Notes: generated by a model from the letters alone, not told the origin. Positions 46,081 through 56,224 are shown, counted from the first letter of the stretch. The stretch: DNA of 64,000 nucleotides from Dyella sp. EPa41 (GCF_016586165.1 NZ_BCPR01000003.1:1-64000); one strand, 5' to 3'. Made by a program: numbers and translations.

Positions 46081-49000
46081 ATGTCAGTCAACACATGCAA
46101 GCTATGGCTTGTCGGCAGCTTGCTGCTGCTTGCGGGAGGCGTAGCAACCGACGCCTGCGCCACTACCGGGGGCGCTGGTTCGACGACCAGCAAGCCCCTT
46201 CTCGATGGGTCGAAGATCGACCTGCGCCAGACCACCACACTTCGTGGAACGGTGCCGCTGAAGGTCGCCAAGAGCCAGGACCTGGGCAGAATGGGGCAGA
46301 CGGAAGCGATCCCGTCCATGACGCTGGTACTCAAACGCAGTGTCGAGCAACAAAAGCAGTTCGATGCCTATCTAGCTTCGCTGAACAATCCGGCCTCACC
46401 GAACTTCCATAAATGGCTTACCGCCAAGCAGGTGGGCGAGCTGTATGGCCCGGATCAGGAAGACGTCGCCACCGTGTCGAAGTGGCTCAACTCGCAGGGC
46501 CTGGGCGTGAAGAACGTATCGCCGGACCGCATGCGCATTCGTTTTACCGGTTCGGTCGGTGCCGTGCAGCGCGCATTCGGTACCTCAATGCGCCGTTACA
46601 GCTTGGCCGGAAAGACGCACTTCGCCAACGCCACCGAACAGAAACTGCCTGCCGCGCTGACCTCTGTGGTGGCGGGCGTGGCGTCGCTGACGGACTTCTT
46701 CCCCAAGCCGCTGGTCAAGAATGTCCAGTCCGTCAAGCGCGACGGCAAGGGACGTTGGGTCTCTGCGGGTAACAAGTCATCGGACTTCAACTTCCTATTC
46801 AACAACGATGTCTACTACGACCTCGTGCCGGCCGACTTCAACGTCATTTACAACGTCAACCCGTTGTGGGGCCAAGACACGCCGGTCCGCGGTGCGGGCC
46901 AGACGGTGGCGGTGCTTGAGCGCACCGATGTGCAGGACGCTGACGTCGCTACATTCCGGCAGACCTTCCTGCCGACCAATGCGGCGGGAGTGTTCGCGCA
47001 GGTGCACCCGGCGGCATTCACTGGCGATACCAGTTGCGCTGATCCTGGTACCAACGGCGATGAGGGCGAGGCTGCGCTCGACGCGGAGTGGGCCGGCGCC
47101 GCCGCTCCCGATGCGAACGTGATGCTGGCCGCGTGCGCCGATACAGGTGCGGACTTTGGTCCATTCCTTGCTGCGCAGAATCTGCTAGCGCAGGATACGC
47201 CGCCAGCCATAATGAGCCTCAGCTATGGCGAGTGCGAACTGGTCAGCGCAGCGGTTGGCGACCTTGACCTGGTCGCGTCCATATGGGCGCAGGCCGCCGC
47301 CGAGGGCACAACGGTATTCGTCTCATCCGGCGATGCCGGCGCGGCGGCCTGCGATCAGAACGAGTCGGCGGCGAGCTTCGGCATAGCCGTCAATGGCCTG
47401 GGAAGCACGCCCTACAACATCTCGGTGGGCGGCACGGACTTCAACGACTTCAGGCAAAGTGGCAAGTACTGGCAGCCTGCGAATGGCAACCTCGGTGCCA
47501 GCGCACTCAGCTACATCCCGGAGCAGACGTGGAACAGCTCCTGCGCAAGCAGCCAGCTTTACGCGATCCTTGGCTATGCCGATCCACTGGCCTCGTGCAA
47601 CGGCGACAAGGGCGAAAACTTCCTGGATACCGGTGGTGGTGGCGGCGGCCCGAGCTACGCATGGTCACAGCCAACCTGGCAGACCGGTATCGCCGGTCTG
47701 TCGCAGGCCCTGACGCGCGCTACACCGGACGTCTCGCTGTTTGCCGCGAACGGCATCTACGGTCATGCGTTGATCTTCTGCATGTCCGATGCGTCGGAGG
47801 GCGGCACGCCGTGCAACTACATCAACCCGACCGACGCGATCTACAACAGTGCAGGTGGTACTTCGTTTGCCGCACCGGCGATGGCGGGCATCCAGGCACT
47901 GGTCAATCAGGCGTCGAACGCCAATCACGGCAACATCGGTCCAACGCTGTATGGCCTGGCCCGCAAGCAATATGGTACGTCGGCCTCGCCGGCTTCGGGC
48001 TGCAGCGGCACGGATACCAGCGCGGGCTGCATCTTCCATGACGTGGTGACGGGCGACATCGACGTGCCGTGCTTTGCCGGCACGGGCGACTGTTACGTGA
48101 CGCATGGCAACGCGTTTGGCGTGGTGAGCGATGGTGGCACCAAGTCGTTGGCGACCGCTTGGAGTGCCGGCAAGGGCTATGACTATGCAACTGGCCTGGG
48201 CTCGATCAACGTGACCAACCTCGCCAACGCTATCGCAGCACAGGAAGCACGTGGCAAGAGCATTCCGCGCACGTGGGACCTGTTCGGCATGCTCGGCAGC
48301 GGCAACCAGGGTGTGGGCCTGAACTCGATCCTCGACGGCCACAGTAGCTTGTTGATGATCAGCCAGAAGGACGGCAGCGCGATCATGCTGCACATGAACG
48401 GCGGTACGGTGCTCGACATCAATCCATGGGATTCCATGTTCGAGCCCAACGACCAAGTGAAGGCGATTCCGACCGACTTGTTCAGTGGCGTGCTGGCCGG
48501 CCAGACCGTGATGGAGAGCGACAACCCGGTCGACCACACCACCAATCTGGCTATCTACAGCTACGGCTGGGTCAATTTTCGCTTTGCGTATCCGGCTGGC
48601 TGGACGCTCGTGGGTTCGGGCGTGGTCGACGGCTCCGGGATCTCCAAGGAAGTGTGGCGCAACGACAGCACCGGGCAGCTCGGCTACTGGACCATCAACT
48701 GCACCGGCACGATCCACTTTGGCCAGCTGTTCAACATGGGCTGTGACCGCGTGATTGGCGGCACCGTCGCGGCGGCTACGGGGTATACCCCGCGTTTGGC
48801 CGACCTCAATGGCGATGGCTATCTCGATATCGTCTGGACTGGCCCGGCCAACGACATCTACTACTGGATCAATGACGGCCAGGGCAATTTCACCAAGAGC
48901 TACGGCGGCACGTACCCCGCCGGGTGGACGCTTGAGGGTGCAGGCGAAGTCACCGGCAGTGGCAAGACTGACTTGATCTGGACCAACACCTCGACCAACC

Positions 49001-49326
49001 AAGTCGGCTGGTGGGTGATGAACGGCACCACTGTTCTCTCCATGCAGGTTCGCAGCGTGGCGCCGGGCTATTCCATCGCCAGCATCGAGGACTTCGATGG
49101 TGACGGACTGGCCGATCTGCTATGGACGAACTCGAGTGGCGATGCCTACGTATGGCAGGGCACTGGTACGGGTTTCGTTTCGCAGCACGTGTCTGACGGA
49201 AATGGGACGCTCTATGCCATTCCTGCAGGCTATGTGGTGCAGAAAAATCGCCTGCAGGGAGTTACGCAGGCCGCGATGCAGCCTATGACCTTGAACGCCT
49301 CGATTGCACACAGCAAGACGCATTGA
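46081..49326 (+). CDS. S53 family (sedolisin/kumamolisin) protease with C-terminal FG-GAP repeats
   Basis: A 1081-residue secreted protease. After the signal peptide (1-27) comes a pro-kumamolisin activation domain (about 50-215), then the catalytic domain (about 260-720) with the sedolisin tetrad: Glu330 and Asp334 (GEAALD), oxyanion Asp418 (SSGDAG) and Ser595 (GGTSFAAP). The last 350 residues carry FG-GAP/VCBS-like calcium modules (DLNGDGYLDIVWTG, DFDGDGLADLLWTN) with a conserved Trp pattern. S53 enzymes are acid-active and self-process the prodomain. GGAGGGGG precedes the ATG at 46081. It heads a run of FG-GAP genes and ends at a strong terminator. Confidence 0.95.
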   Translation: MSVNTCKLWLVGSLLLLAGGVATDACATTGGAGSTTSKPLLDGSKIDLRQTTTLRGTVPLKVAKSQDLGRMGQTEAIPSMTLVLKRSVEQQKQFDAYLASLNNPASPNFHKWLTAKQVGELYGPDQEDVATVSKWLNSQGLGVKNVSPDRMRIRFTGSVGAVQRAFGTSMRRYSLAGKTHFANATEQKLPAALTSVVAGVASLTDFFPKPLVKNVQSVKRDGKGRWVSAGNKSSDFNFLFNNDVYYDLVPADFNVIYNVNPLWGQDTPVRGAGQTVAVLERTDVQDADVATFRQTFLPTNAAGVFAQVHPAAFTGDTSCADPGTNGDEGEAALDAEWAGAAAPDANVMLAACADTGADFGPFLAAQNLLAQDTPPAIMSLSYGECELVSAAVGDLDLVASIWAQAAAEGTTVFVSSGDAGAAACDQNESAASFGIAVNGLGSTPYNISVGGTDFNDFRQSGKYWQPANGNLGASALSYIPEQTWNSSCASSQLYAILGYADPLASCNGDKGENFLDTGGGGGGPSYAWSQPTWQTGIAGLSQALTRATPDVSLFAANGIYGHALIFCMSDASEGGTPCNYINPTDAIYNSAGGTSFAAPAMAGIQALVNQASNANHGNIGPTLYGLARKQYGTSASPASGCSGTDTSAGCIFHDVVTGDIDVPCFAGTGDCYVTHGNAFGVVSDGGTKSLATAWSAGKGYDYATGLGSINVTNLANAIAAQEARGKSIPRTWDLFGMLGSGNQGVGLNSILDGHSSLLMISQKDGSAIMLHMNGGTVLDINPWDSMFEPNDQVKAIPTDLFSGVLAGQTVMESDNPVDHTTNLAIYSYGWVNFRFAYPAGWTLVGSGVVDGSGISKEVWRNDSTGQLGYWTINCTGTIHFGQLFNMGCDRVIGGTVAAATGYTPRLADLNGDGYLDIVWTGPANDIYYWINDGQGNFTKSYGGTYPAGWTLEGAGEVTGSGKTDLIWTNTSTNQVGWWVMNGTTVLSMQVRSVAPGYSIASIEDFDGDGLADLLWTNSSGDAYVWQGTGTGFVSQHVSDGNGTLYAIPAGYVVQKNRLQGVTQAAMQPMTLNASIAHSKTH

Positions 49327-49345
49327 CGCCAGGGAATCGCATGTC

Positions 49346-49378
49346 GAGGTGGGCGGGCAACCGTCCACCTCTTTTTTT
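49346..49378 (+). terminator. Rho-independent terminator after the S53 protease gene
   Basis: 11-bp stem GAGGTGGGCGG / CCGTCCACCTC with one G-T pair and a 4-base loop, followed by TTTTTTT, 20 bases after the stop codon. Confidence 0.92.
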
Positions 49379-49540
49379 CTGCCGCGGGCGCGCGAACCGG
49401 CGACTTGAATCGAAAGTTCTTGCTGTTTGCGCAGGTATCCTACTTTTGGCCGATGCTTTTACCTGTGGCGCACCACTATCGCTGCGCGTCGCCTTTGCAT
49501 AGGCTTACCCCGCTCCAGTCTGGAGTTACAGGGGAACACT

Positions 49541-50518
49541 ATGGAACGTGTCGTTTGCACGTCGGGGGACGTGCAGCGGTGCCTCGTCGCATCAATCGTT
49601 TGCATCGGTCTGCTGGCCGGTTGCGCGACGGATCCCGTAGTCGAAGGCGGCCAAGCAGCAGCGGCTGCACAATCGGCGTCGGAGGACGGTCCGGTGATTG
49701 TCGACCACCGGCCAGCCACTGACAGGCTGGGCTCGGTACATTCGAAATGGATGGGTAGCTGCGATGTTGGCATCTCTACGATTGAAGAGGCCGATGCGGG
49801 AAGGACCTATCTGGCGTTTCTTCATGACGACCTGGCATCGTTGCCTGGTGATCCATGGAGTGGTCATCAAATCATAGTCAGCCACTATGCCGCCTACGAG
49901 AACGGGAAGCGTCACCTCAAGGCCAGGGCGTATACGAGCGCTTTGGGTGGCGGCATCCTCGGCGGACTGATATCCAATGCTTTAGCGGGATCGACCAAGG
50001 ACGGAGAGTCATGCGCGCCGGGCGAGATTCATGGTGGCTGGTACGCGGCTGATGAAGCCACGAGTAATGTCCCGCCCGTCGTGGTCGAAATTGAGGCCAC
50101 CGTAGATGGGAGGCCTGTCAAGATTCACTCGGTCTATTCGCCGGCGAAGCCGGTCGGCTTCAAGCCAAAGACCGAAGCCGAGAGGGCCGGTCTGGTGGCG
50201 GCGATAAAGAAGGCCGATCTGGCCTTTGCTAGCGTGCTTGGCGGGCATGCCGCCCAGTACTTCGCACAATCGCCGGCGACGACTCAAGCAAGCGCGCCGG
50301 CTGGCGGTGGTCCCGTCGCACCTATCGCTCTTGCATCGGCAAACCCCGACATTCTTTCGTTGGCGCAGAAGGCGGCCAGTCAGATCGGTTGCGGCCAAGT
50401 GCAAGCGACCGGACGGACCACCTTTGCGGCCCAGTGTGGTTCCTATGCAGTGGCGATTGACTGCGACATCGGCCAGTGTCGCCCGACACACACGATCGGG
50501 ACTGCGTCCGCGCAATAA
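49541..50518 (+). CDS. Lipoprotein of unknown function
   Basis: A 325-residue predicted lipoprotein with lipobox LLAGC ending near Cys28. The mature protein has an acidic Ala-rich linker, a beta-rich central part (GSCDVGISTIEEADAGRTYLAFLHDD ... SHYAAYENGKRHLKARAY), a glycine-zipper-like hydrophobic run (ALGGGILGGLISNALAG) that could insert in a membrane, and a C-terminal Cys-containing segment (IGCGQVQATGRTTFAAQCG ... DCDIGQC). The ATG at 49541 follows AGGGGAA. No family recognised. It sits inside the S53/FG-GAP locus with its own promoter region. Confidence 0.75.
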   Translation: MERVVCTSGDVQRCLVASIVCIGLLAGCATDPVVEGGQAAAAAQSASEDGPVIVDHRPATDRLGSVHSKWMGSCDVGISTIEEADAGRTYLAFLHDDLASLPGDPWSGHQIIVSHYAAYENGKRHLKARAYTSALGGGILGGLISNALAGSTKDGESCAPGEIHGGWYAADEATSNVPPVVVEIEATVDGRPVKIHSVYSPAKPVGFKPKTEAERAGLVAAIKKADLAFASVLGGHAAQYFAQSPATTQASAPAGGGPVAPIALASANPDILSLAQKAASQIGCGQVQATGRTTFAAQCGSYAVAIDCDIGQCRPTHTIGTASAQ

Positions 50519-50799
50519 AGACGCCGTGCTGGCCATCTGGCTGGACACGGCAAAAAGCACGCCTGGGCTTCCAAGCCAGTCGAATGGATCATTCTGAAAC
50601 TCGTTTCCGATCCGAAGCAGCCTTTTCCAGTCCTATGGGCGAGACCAATGGGCACGATCTGGAATATGGGGCTCTGCGGCATTTACTGCATCAGCCCCGA
50701 TAACGAACAATCGCAAGGACGAGCTTTCAACGTACCGGAATTGACTTAAGCTAATGAGGGGAAGTACTTGGCCTTGTGGCCAGGTCAACAGGGGGAATC

Positions 50800-52005
50800 A
50801 TGATCAAACAGTATGGCCGCTTCGGCGGCATTGCTTTGTCGTTTCTGCTTGCCGCGTCTTGGTCATATGGCGCGGCCGCTTCAAACCAACCAGTGGCTGA
50901 AATGGCGGCCGCATCCGCTACCGTAACGTCACCAGCAGTTTCCTTCGGCACCCTGCCAGCCTTGCAAGTGTCGACTCCGAAGCCGGGGAGCAACTATGTC
51001 CCGGGCGACTTCAACGGCGATGGCACGTCTGACCTGCTGTGGTTCAACCCTATTCTCAGTCAGGCTGGCTACTGGACCATGAACGCCACGACCGCGGGCG
51101 TGCCGTTCTCAGGTGGTGGCGTGACTCGCACCGGGTTGGCTTCGTATCCGGTGACCCCCGGTTATTTTGTTGGCGCCGTAGGGGACTTCAACAACGATGG
51201 TTACGCTGACCTCGTATTCACCAGCGCCAACCGTGATCTTTGGCTCTGGACCAATGATCAACACGGCCATTGGCAAGCGACCGAAATAGGCACCTATCCC
51301 AGTCAATGGCAACTCGTCGGCGCGGGCGATATCGACGGCGACGGCTATGACGACCTGTTGTGGCTCGACCCGTCGGAGTGCAAGTTTGCCTACTGGACCA
51401 TGCAGGGGGCAGCGCGCACCGGCTACAAGATCATCGATATCGCCTGTGGCTACTATCCCGTCGGCATTGGGTATTACCAGCCGTCCAATCGCCTGAGCAT
51501 CCTGTGGACCAGCGTCGCCAACGATCTCTACATATGGGACAGCAAACCGACCGGATTCGTCTCCTATAACCTCAGCAACTACGTGGGAAGCATGGCCTAT
51601 GTCTGGGCCTTGGGTGGCGGTTACATGGGCAACGGCATAGGCATCGAGTATTACCAGGCCAATACCAGTTCGCCGGGCGGTCTAGCGTGGGGCGCCATCT
51701 TTTCCCGCATCTTTGATGCCCGAGGCAATCAGACGGATTTTCAGGGCGGGTTGAACTGGGACGGCGGCGCGTCTCCTTTAGGTTCGGGTGGCTACGTCAT
51801 CCAGGGCAATAGCGTCAACGCCACCGGTCTATACATGATCCAGCAGTCCACCCATACGATCTCGACTGGCGGCCTGCCTGGCTCAGATCTCGCTTTTTCG
51901 GGCAACGCACCCATCTGGACCAACTACGACAATTGGGTTTATCCGATCGGGTGGTGGATCGTCGGCGCGCCGGCCAATGGAGCTGCCAATCCGGCAAATT
52001 GGTAG
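50800..52005 (+). CDS. Secreted FG-GAP/VCBS-repeat protein
   Basis: A 401-residue protein with signal peptide (about 1-28) and several FG-GAP-like modules in which a calcium loop DxNGDGxxDLLW alternates with YWTM or LWLWTN: GDFNGDGTSDLLWFNP, GDFNNDGYADLVFTS, GDIDGDGYDDLLWLDP, then a degenerate fourth module and a C-terminal domain ending WWIVGAPANGAANPANW. It is the closest plus-strand relative of the tandem pair at 56225-58689, sharing module order and ending. GGGGGAA precedes the ATG at 50800. The fold should be a calcium-stabilised propeller. Partner or ligand unknown. Confidence 0.88.
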   Translation: MIKQYGRFGGIALSFLLAASWSYGAAASNQPVAEMAAASATVTSPAVSFGTLPALQVSTPKPGSNYVPGDFNGDGTSDLLWFNPILSQAGYWTMNATTAGVPFSGGGVTRTGLASYPVTPGYFVGAVGDFNNDGYADLVFTSANRDLWLWTNDQHGHWQATEIGTYPSQWQLVGAGDIDGDGYDDLLWLDPSECKFAYWTMQGAARTGYKIIDIACGYYPVGIGYYQPSNRLSILWTSVANDLYIWDSKPTGFVSYNLSNYVGSMAYVWALGGGYMGNGIGIEYYQANTSSPGGLAWGAIFSRIFDARGNQTDFQGGLNWDGGASPLGSGGYVIQGNSVNATGLYMIQQSTHTISTGGLPGSDLAFSGNAPIWTNYDNWVYPIGWWIVGAPANGAANPANW

Positions 52006-52413
52006 TGGCGTCATCTCGGTAACGCCTGGTACCGACCGGGGCACCTCTGTGCCCCGTGGGCATTGAGTGCACAAAGCGTCCCAGAGAAGGCCATGGCGGC
52101 ATTTCGGCAGCTCGAGCGCCGTCGCTGACTTTTGTCGAGGTGACGCCGATGAGCCGGTAAAGGCGGGCAGTTGCGTGTGGTCGCCATATCGGCAATGACA
52201 ATAGGTGTGCCGCGGCCCGTATGGCTGGGCATGCTCTGAGGGGCACATTCGATTGTTTTCGCAAAGTAGCGCGGCAGTCCGAAAGAGTGCTTGTTTCGTA
52301 TGTTGCCGGCACACGTCCGCTTGGACGCGAACTGAAAACATGCAGGGAAATGCCAGGTGCACTCGCGCATCTGTCATTCGAATTTTCAACGTCGACAGGG
52401 GAGAGTGGTGACA
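52006..52413. other. Gap between two FG-GAP genes
   Basis: 408 bases with no convincing gene on either strand. A long leader or promoter region for the gene at 52414 is likely; no repeat or clear promoter was seen. Confidence 0.5.
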
Positions 52414-54579
52414 ATGGTGTGGAACAGTAGGCGGAATCATCGCCTTAGGCGGGCAGCGCTCGGCATGGCCTTGCTCACTGGGGCGCTCAGCAGCGGCGCG
52501 AGCCTGGCGCAACCCAAGCAGTTCGTGAGCCTGACCGATATGCGATCGACTTGTGGCAGCACCGCCAGTGGGGGGCTGAATTCCCCCGTTGGCCCTTTGA
52601 TGTTTGATGGCGCGGGCAACCTGTTCGCTACGGCGCAGCAAGGTGGACAAGGTGGCGGAGGCATGTTCAGCCTCTCTCCCTCTGGCGCCTTGCAGGTCCT
52701 GGATCAATTGCCCTCGTCACCGCGCTCCTTTCTTTGGGCGCAGGGCCCCGATGGCAATTTCTATGGTGTCACCGCGAGTACGGCGTCGCCGAGCTCGGGC
52801 GCGATCATTCGGATGACACCGAGCGGTGCCATCACGACGCTTTACACATTCTCAAATACCAACGGCTCGGGCCTCAACGCGGACGGATCGGACCCCAACA
52901 TCGTGATCGCGGCTGCTGACGGGAATCTCTATGGGGTAACCGATCGCGGGGGCGCCAACGGCCATGGCACGCTGTTCAAGCTTTCGCTGAGCGGGGCCAT
53001 GACCACCTTGTCCTCCCGTTTGTCTACCGATGGAGACCTGGTGACAGTCCTGATCCAGGGCGCCGATGGGAACTTCTACGGCGCTGCAGCGGACGGCGGC
53101 GCGAATGGCGCCGGTACAGTATTCCAATTCACGAGCGCTGGCGTTACTACCGTTCTGCATACATTCGGTGGTCTGGATGCCTCGCAGCACAACACGGATG
53201 GTGCCTACCCATCTGCGTTGACGCGTGCGCCTGACGGAACGCTCTACGGGACCACCCAGATGGGTGATGTCGCGGGCAACGGCAACGTGTTTACGATTGC
53301 CGCGAATGGGACTTTCTCGGTTCTCCACACCTTTGCCGTAACCGATGGTGCTGGAGCGAATGCCGATGGCGCCTCACCCCGGTCGTTGATTCGCGGGCCT
53401 GACGGCAATCTCTACGGGGCGGCCGCCCAGGGTGGCCACGCTGGTACCGGCACCCTCTTCAAAATGACGTCGACGGGCACGTATACCTCGCTGCACCAGT
53501 TCAGTGCGCTCAGCAGCTTCTACAACCTGGACGGCGCCGGCCCAGCCACGCTGATCTTTGGCGGAGACGGATTCCTCTATGGAGGAACGTACGGCGGCGG
53601 GTGCAACGGTGCAGGAAAGCTGTTCAAGCTCGATCCCATGGGCTACCGGCCCGATGACTTCGACGGATCGGGTGCGGCTGACCTGCTTCAATTCGATGGA
53701 TCAACTCATCAGCTCCAGGTCAGCCTGATGAATGGGGCCAACGTCACGGGCTCGTACACCACTGCCATTACCGCTGGCTATTACCCAGTCGCCGTGGGCG
53801 ATTTTGATGGCGACGGGGCGGTCGATATTCTTTGGACCAGCGCCAACAACGATTTGTACATGTGGTTCGGAAAAGTGGGTGCTTCGGGTTTCCGTGCTGC
53901 GTACGCCGGCTCCTACCCGGCTGGATGGAAGGTCTTCGGCGCGGGCGACATCAACGGCGACGGACAAGCCGACATTCTATGGATCAACCAGTCCACCAAC
54001 CAGATCGCTTATTGGCTGATGAACGGATCAACCCGTATCGGTTCACTCATCGCACCCTACACGAGTGGCTACTACCCGGTGTCCACGGGAGATTTCGATG
54101 GTGACGGGCTGGTGGATATTGCCTGGACCAGTGCGAAGAATGACCTCTACATTTGGTTCGGCAATGCCCGAGGACACACGGGTTTCATTTCCAGGTATGT
54201 GACTACCTATCCCGCGGGGTGGTCCATCGTCGGGCGAGGGGACATCGACGGCGACGGGCGAGATGATCTCGTCTGGATGTACAACTCAGGCACGAAATGG
54301 GGCTATTGGCTCATGAATGGCGCAAACATCAAGCTGACCGTTACCAAGAGCACGACGATCGGCAACACCATTGCGGCCGTGGGTGATTTCGATGGTGACG
54401 GCCTGGCCGACATCATCTGGAATATAGGGAACGGAGCGACGCTGGAGTATTGGAAGAACAGCAGCGCGCTTGACGTCAATGGATCGCTGCATACGTCCTT
54501 CAGCCCGGCAACTCTCAATGGCTTCAATGCGGCCATGCCGGTATTCAACAGTGGCGTGTCTTCAGCGATTACACACTGA
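52414..54579 (+). CDS. Secreted protein with GloVer-type repeats followed by FG-GAP repeats
   Basis: A 721-residue protein with signal peptide (about 1-32). Residues 50-400 contain about six tandem repeats of roughly 50-60 residues with the core GPDGNLYGxxxxGGxxGxGTLFKxxxxG, the TIGR03803-like (Gloeobacter/Verrucomicrobia) repeat. Residues 410-720 contain FG-GAP modules: DFDGSGAADLLQFD, DFDGDGAVDILWTS, DINGDGQADILWIN, DFDGDGLVDIAWTS, DIDGDGRDDLVWMY and DFDGDGLADIIWN. Such a two-propeller fusion is unusual. The ATG at 52414 follows AGGGGAGAG. Probably extracellular or surface-exposed. Confidence 0.88.
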   Translation: MVWNSRRNHRLRRAALGMALLTGALSSGASLAQPKQFVSLTDMRSTCGSTASGGLNSPVGPLMFDGAGNLFATAQQGGQGGGGMFSLSPSGALQVLDQLPSSPRSFLWAQGPDGNFYGVTASTASPSSGAIIRMTPSGAITTLYTFSNTNGSGLNADGSDPNIVIAAADGNLYGVTDRGGANGHGTLFKLSLSGAMTTLSSRLSTDGDLVTVLIQGADGNFYGAAADGGANGAGTVFQFTSAGVTTVLHTFGGLDASQHNTDGAYPSALTRAPDGTLYGTTQMGDVAGNGNVFTIAANGTFSVLHTFAVTDGAGANADGASPRSLIRGPDGNLYGAAAQGGHAGTGTLFKMTSTGTYTSLHQFSALSSFYNLDGAGPATLIFGGDGFLYGGTYGGGCNGAGKLFKLDPMGYRPDDFDGSGAADLLQFDGSTHQLQVSLMNGANVTGSYTTAITAGYYPVAVGDFDGDGAVDILWTSANNDLYMWFGKVGASGFRAAYAGSYPAGWKVFGAGDINGDGQADILWINQSTNQIAYWLMNGSTRIGSLIAPYTSGYYPVSTGDFDGDGLVDIAWTSAKNDLYIWFGNARGHTGFISRYVTTYPAGWSIVGRGDIDGDGRDDLVWMYNSGTKWGYWLMNGANIKLTVTKSTTIGNTIAAVGDFDGDGLADIIWNIGNGATLEYWKNSSALDVNGSLHTSFSPATLNGFNAAMPVFNSGVSSAITH

Positions 54580-54942
54580 CAGGCTTTGATGGTACGTCCG
54601 CCGAGTGCCTTGTCGTTCGGCGAACGTAGCACGTAGCTCCGGGATGAGCCCCATTGCTACGGCAGCACATGTGCCTGCGTGAACTTGTGCCATGCCATGC
54701 AGGCGCCTTTGTCGGCTGCAGTACCGGATCGGAGGGTTCAGGCTCGACTTGGGTTGAGACCCGCTTTGGGCTCATAACTGGCATCGCAGAAAAAAAGCCC
54801 CTGTTTTTTTCAGGGGCTTTTCTTTTCCTGGTGTTTCAACCAGCGGCTCCGCCGGCAAGCAGTAGTCACCTATGTGGCTACCATCAGTCACCCCATGGGC
54901 CTGCCATGATCAACACATCATGCGCTATCGGGTCCGAAAGCT
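54580..54942. other. Convergent intergenic region
   Basis: 363 bases between convergent genes without a convincing gene. It contains the bidirectional terminator at 54793-54821. Confidence 0.6.
54793..54821. terminator. Bidirectional rho-independent terminator
   Basis: Stem AAAAGCCCCTG / CAGGGGCTTTT with a 7-base loop of T. Flanking A-run on the left and T-run on the right make it active in both directions, between the convergent genes ending at 54579 and 54943. Confidence 0.92.
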
Positions 54943-55833
54943 TTATTGAACTAGAGCGGCCCCATTCGGTGCGCCGGGAGTGGTATTGCCGGCCGAGACG
55001 TTGTTGCCGGCCGACTGAACGCTACCTCCACCCGATCCGATGCCGATGCCATTGTTGAAGAGGCTGACGTTTGACATGGCAACCGCTGCGCCTGCTGACG
55101 CCAGTACCCCTGTGCCGTTCAAAGCAAGGGTACTGTCGGCCAAGTTGATATATCCAACGGAGGCATACACTCCATAGGTTGTGTTGCTTTGGATGGTGGA
55201 GCGGGTGATGTCGACCACGCCACGCTTGGTCTGTACGCCCACACCCGCTCCCTGGATGGTCACGTTTTTCAGAAGCGCGACGACTGGCCCAGGGCCTGAC
55301 GTGCTATCGATCGAAACTCCTATGGCGCCACCAGTCATGACCGAATCCAGCACCGTCACGTAAGTCGGGGATGCCACGGCTATTTCAACATTATCCGCAG
55401 TAAACCCCTGGAAGGTGCAGTGATCGATGATGACTTTGCCGGCACTCTGAATCAGAACACCCGAAAGCCCGCTTCCACCGCCGGTGAACTCGATATTGCG
55501 CAACACCACGGTATCGGCCTGGCCGGCGGCAACCACAATGCCGTTGGTGCCGGAAACAAGGACGCTTGCCAGTTCGCCTCCACCGCTGAGCGTAATGGCC
55601 TTGGTAATGGTCAATGCACCAAAGCCGCCCGGATCAAGCACCGATATCTCACCTGCCGACGTCGTTTTGGAAATGGCTCCTGCAAAGGTTTTGCACGGAG
55701 CGGTCCGGCTGCAGGGATTGGCGTCGTCGCCCACTCCCGATACCCAGGTACGCGTTGCTTGAGCATGTGCGGTGACCGTGAATCCGAACGCGACTACGAC
55801 AGACAGCAGGACTGTCTTTAGAAAACGCTTCAT
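54943..55833 (-). CDS. Secreted right-handed parallel beta-helix protein
   Basis: A 296-residue protein with signal peptide ending near AHAQ and a mature part rich in Gly, Val, Ser, Thr and Asn in short periodic strands: ITLSGGGELASVLVSGTNGIVVAAG, VVLRNIEFTGGGSGLSGVLIQSAGKVIIDHCTFQGF, and VALLKNVTIQGAGVGVQTKRGVVDITRSTIQSN. This is the pattern of pectate-lyase-like/PbH1 repeats. N-terminal NPCSRTAPCKTFAGAI contains the Cys pair typical of the CSLREAI-like exported helix proteins. No catalytic residues can be assigned. The ATG at 55833 opens the signal peptide. Confidence 0.85.
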   Translation of the reverse strand: MKRFLKTVLLSVVVAFGFTVTAHAQATRTWVSGVGDDANPCSRTAPCKTFAGAISKTTSAGEISVLDPGGFGALTITKAITLSGGGELASVLVSGTNGIVVAAGQADTVVLRNIEFTGGGSGLSGVLIQSAGKVIIDHCTFQGFTADNVEIAVASPTYVTVLDSVMTGGAIGVSIDSTSGPGPVVALLKNVTIQGAGVGVQTKRGVVDITRSTIQSNTTYGVYASVGYINLADSTLALNGTGVLASAGAAVAMSNVSLFNNGIGIGSGGGSVQSAGNNVSAGNTTPGAPNGAALVQ

Positions 55834-56224
55834 GGAACTCCCCCTATAGGTCAAAAAGCGTCAACGTCCATAGGTCCAGGGCCTTGTCAATGTGCCGTGA
55901 GGACCGGGCCATGGATCCACGAGCATCGTCGGTTGCGAGAACGCTGCGTCGACGAGCCAGCATATAGCAACGGATAGAGACGTGCCGGAAGTCGTCAACC
56001 CAGACCCGTCTCCAAATTCCCGGGCCGCAGTCCCTCTCACATCGTTGACGTCGACGGCTATGAATGGGCCGTCTGGCCCGACGGCTGAAGAGGGGGGCAT
56101 GCCGTTCCCGATGGCCCAAGGAGGGGCACGCGTCACGGGCCCGAGCAGCTTTTCGAGGCTGTTGTGTCTTGAAAGCGGCGAACCGTCCATGGCGCGCTGC
56201 TGTTGCGGGCTTGTGAAGCCCTGC
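55834..56224. other. Unassigned stretch between beta-helix and FG-GAP genes
   Basis: 391 bases. Open frames run on both strands (minus 55861-56352, plus 55982-56320), neither with a good start signal or a recognisable family. Possibly remnants of a further surface-protein gene. Confidence 0.4.

Noticed and set aside
47665-49002. 445-codon minus-strand open frame inside the S53 gene
   Set aside because: Shadow of the protease gene, with no start signal or family.
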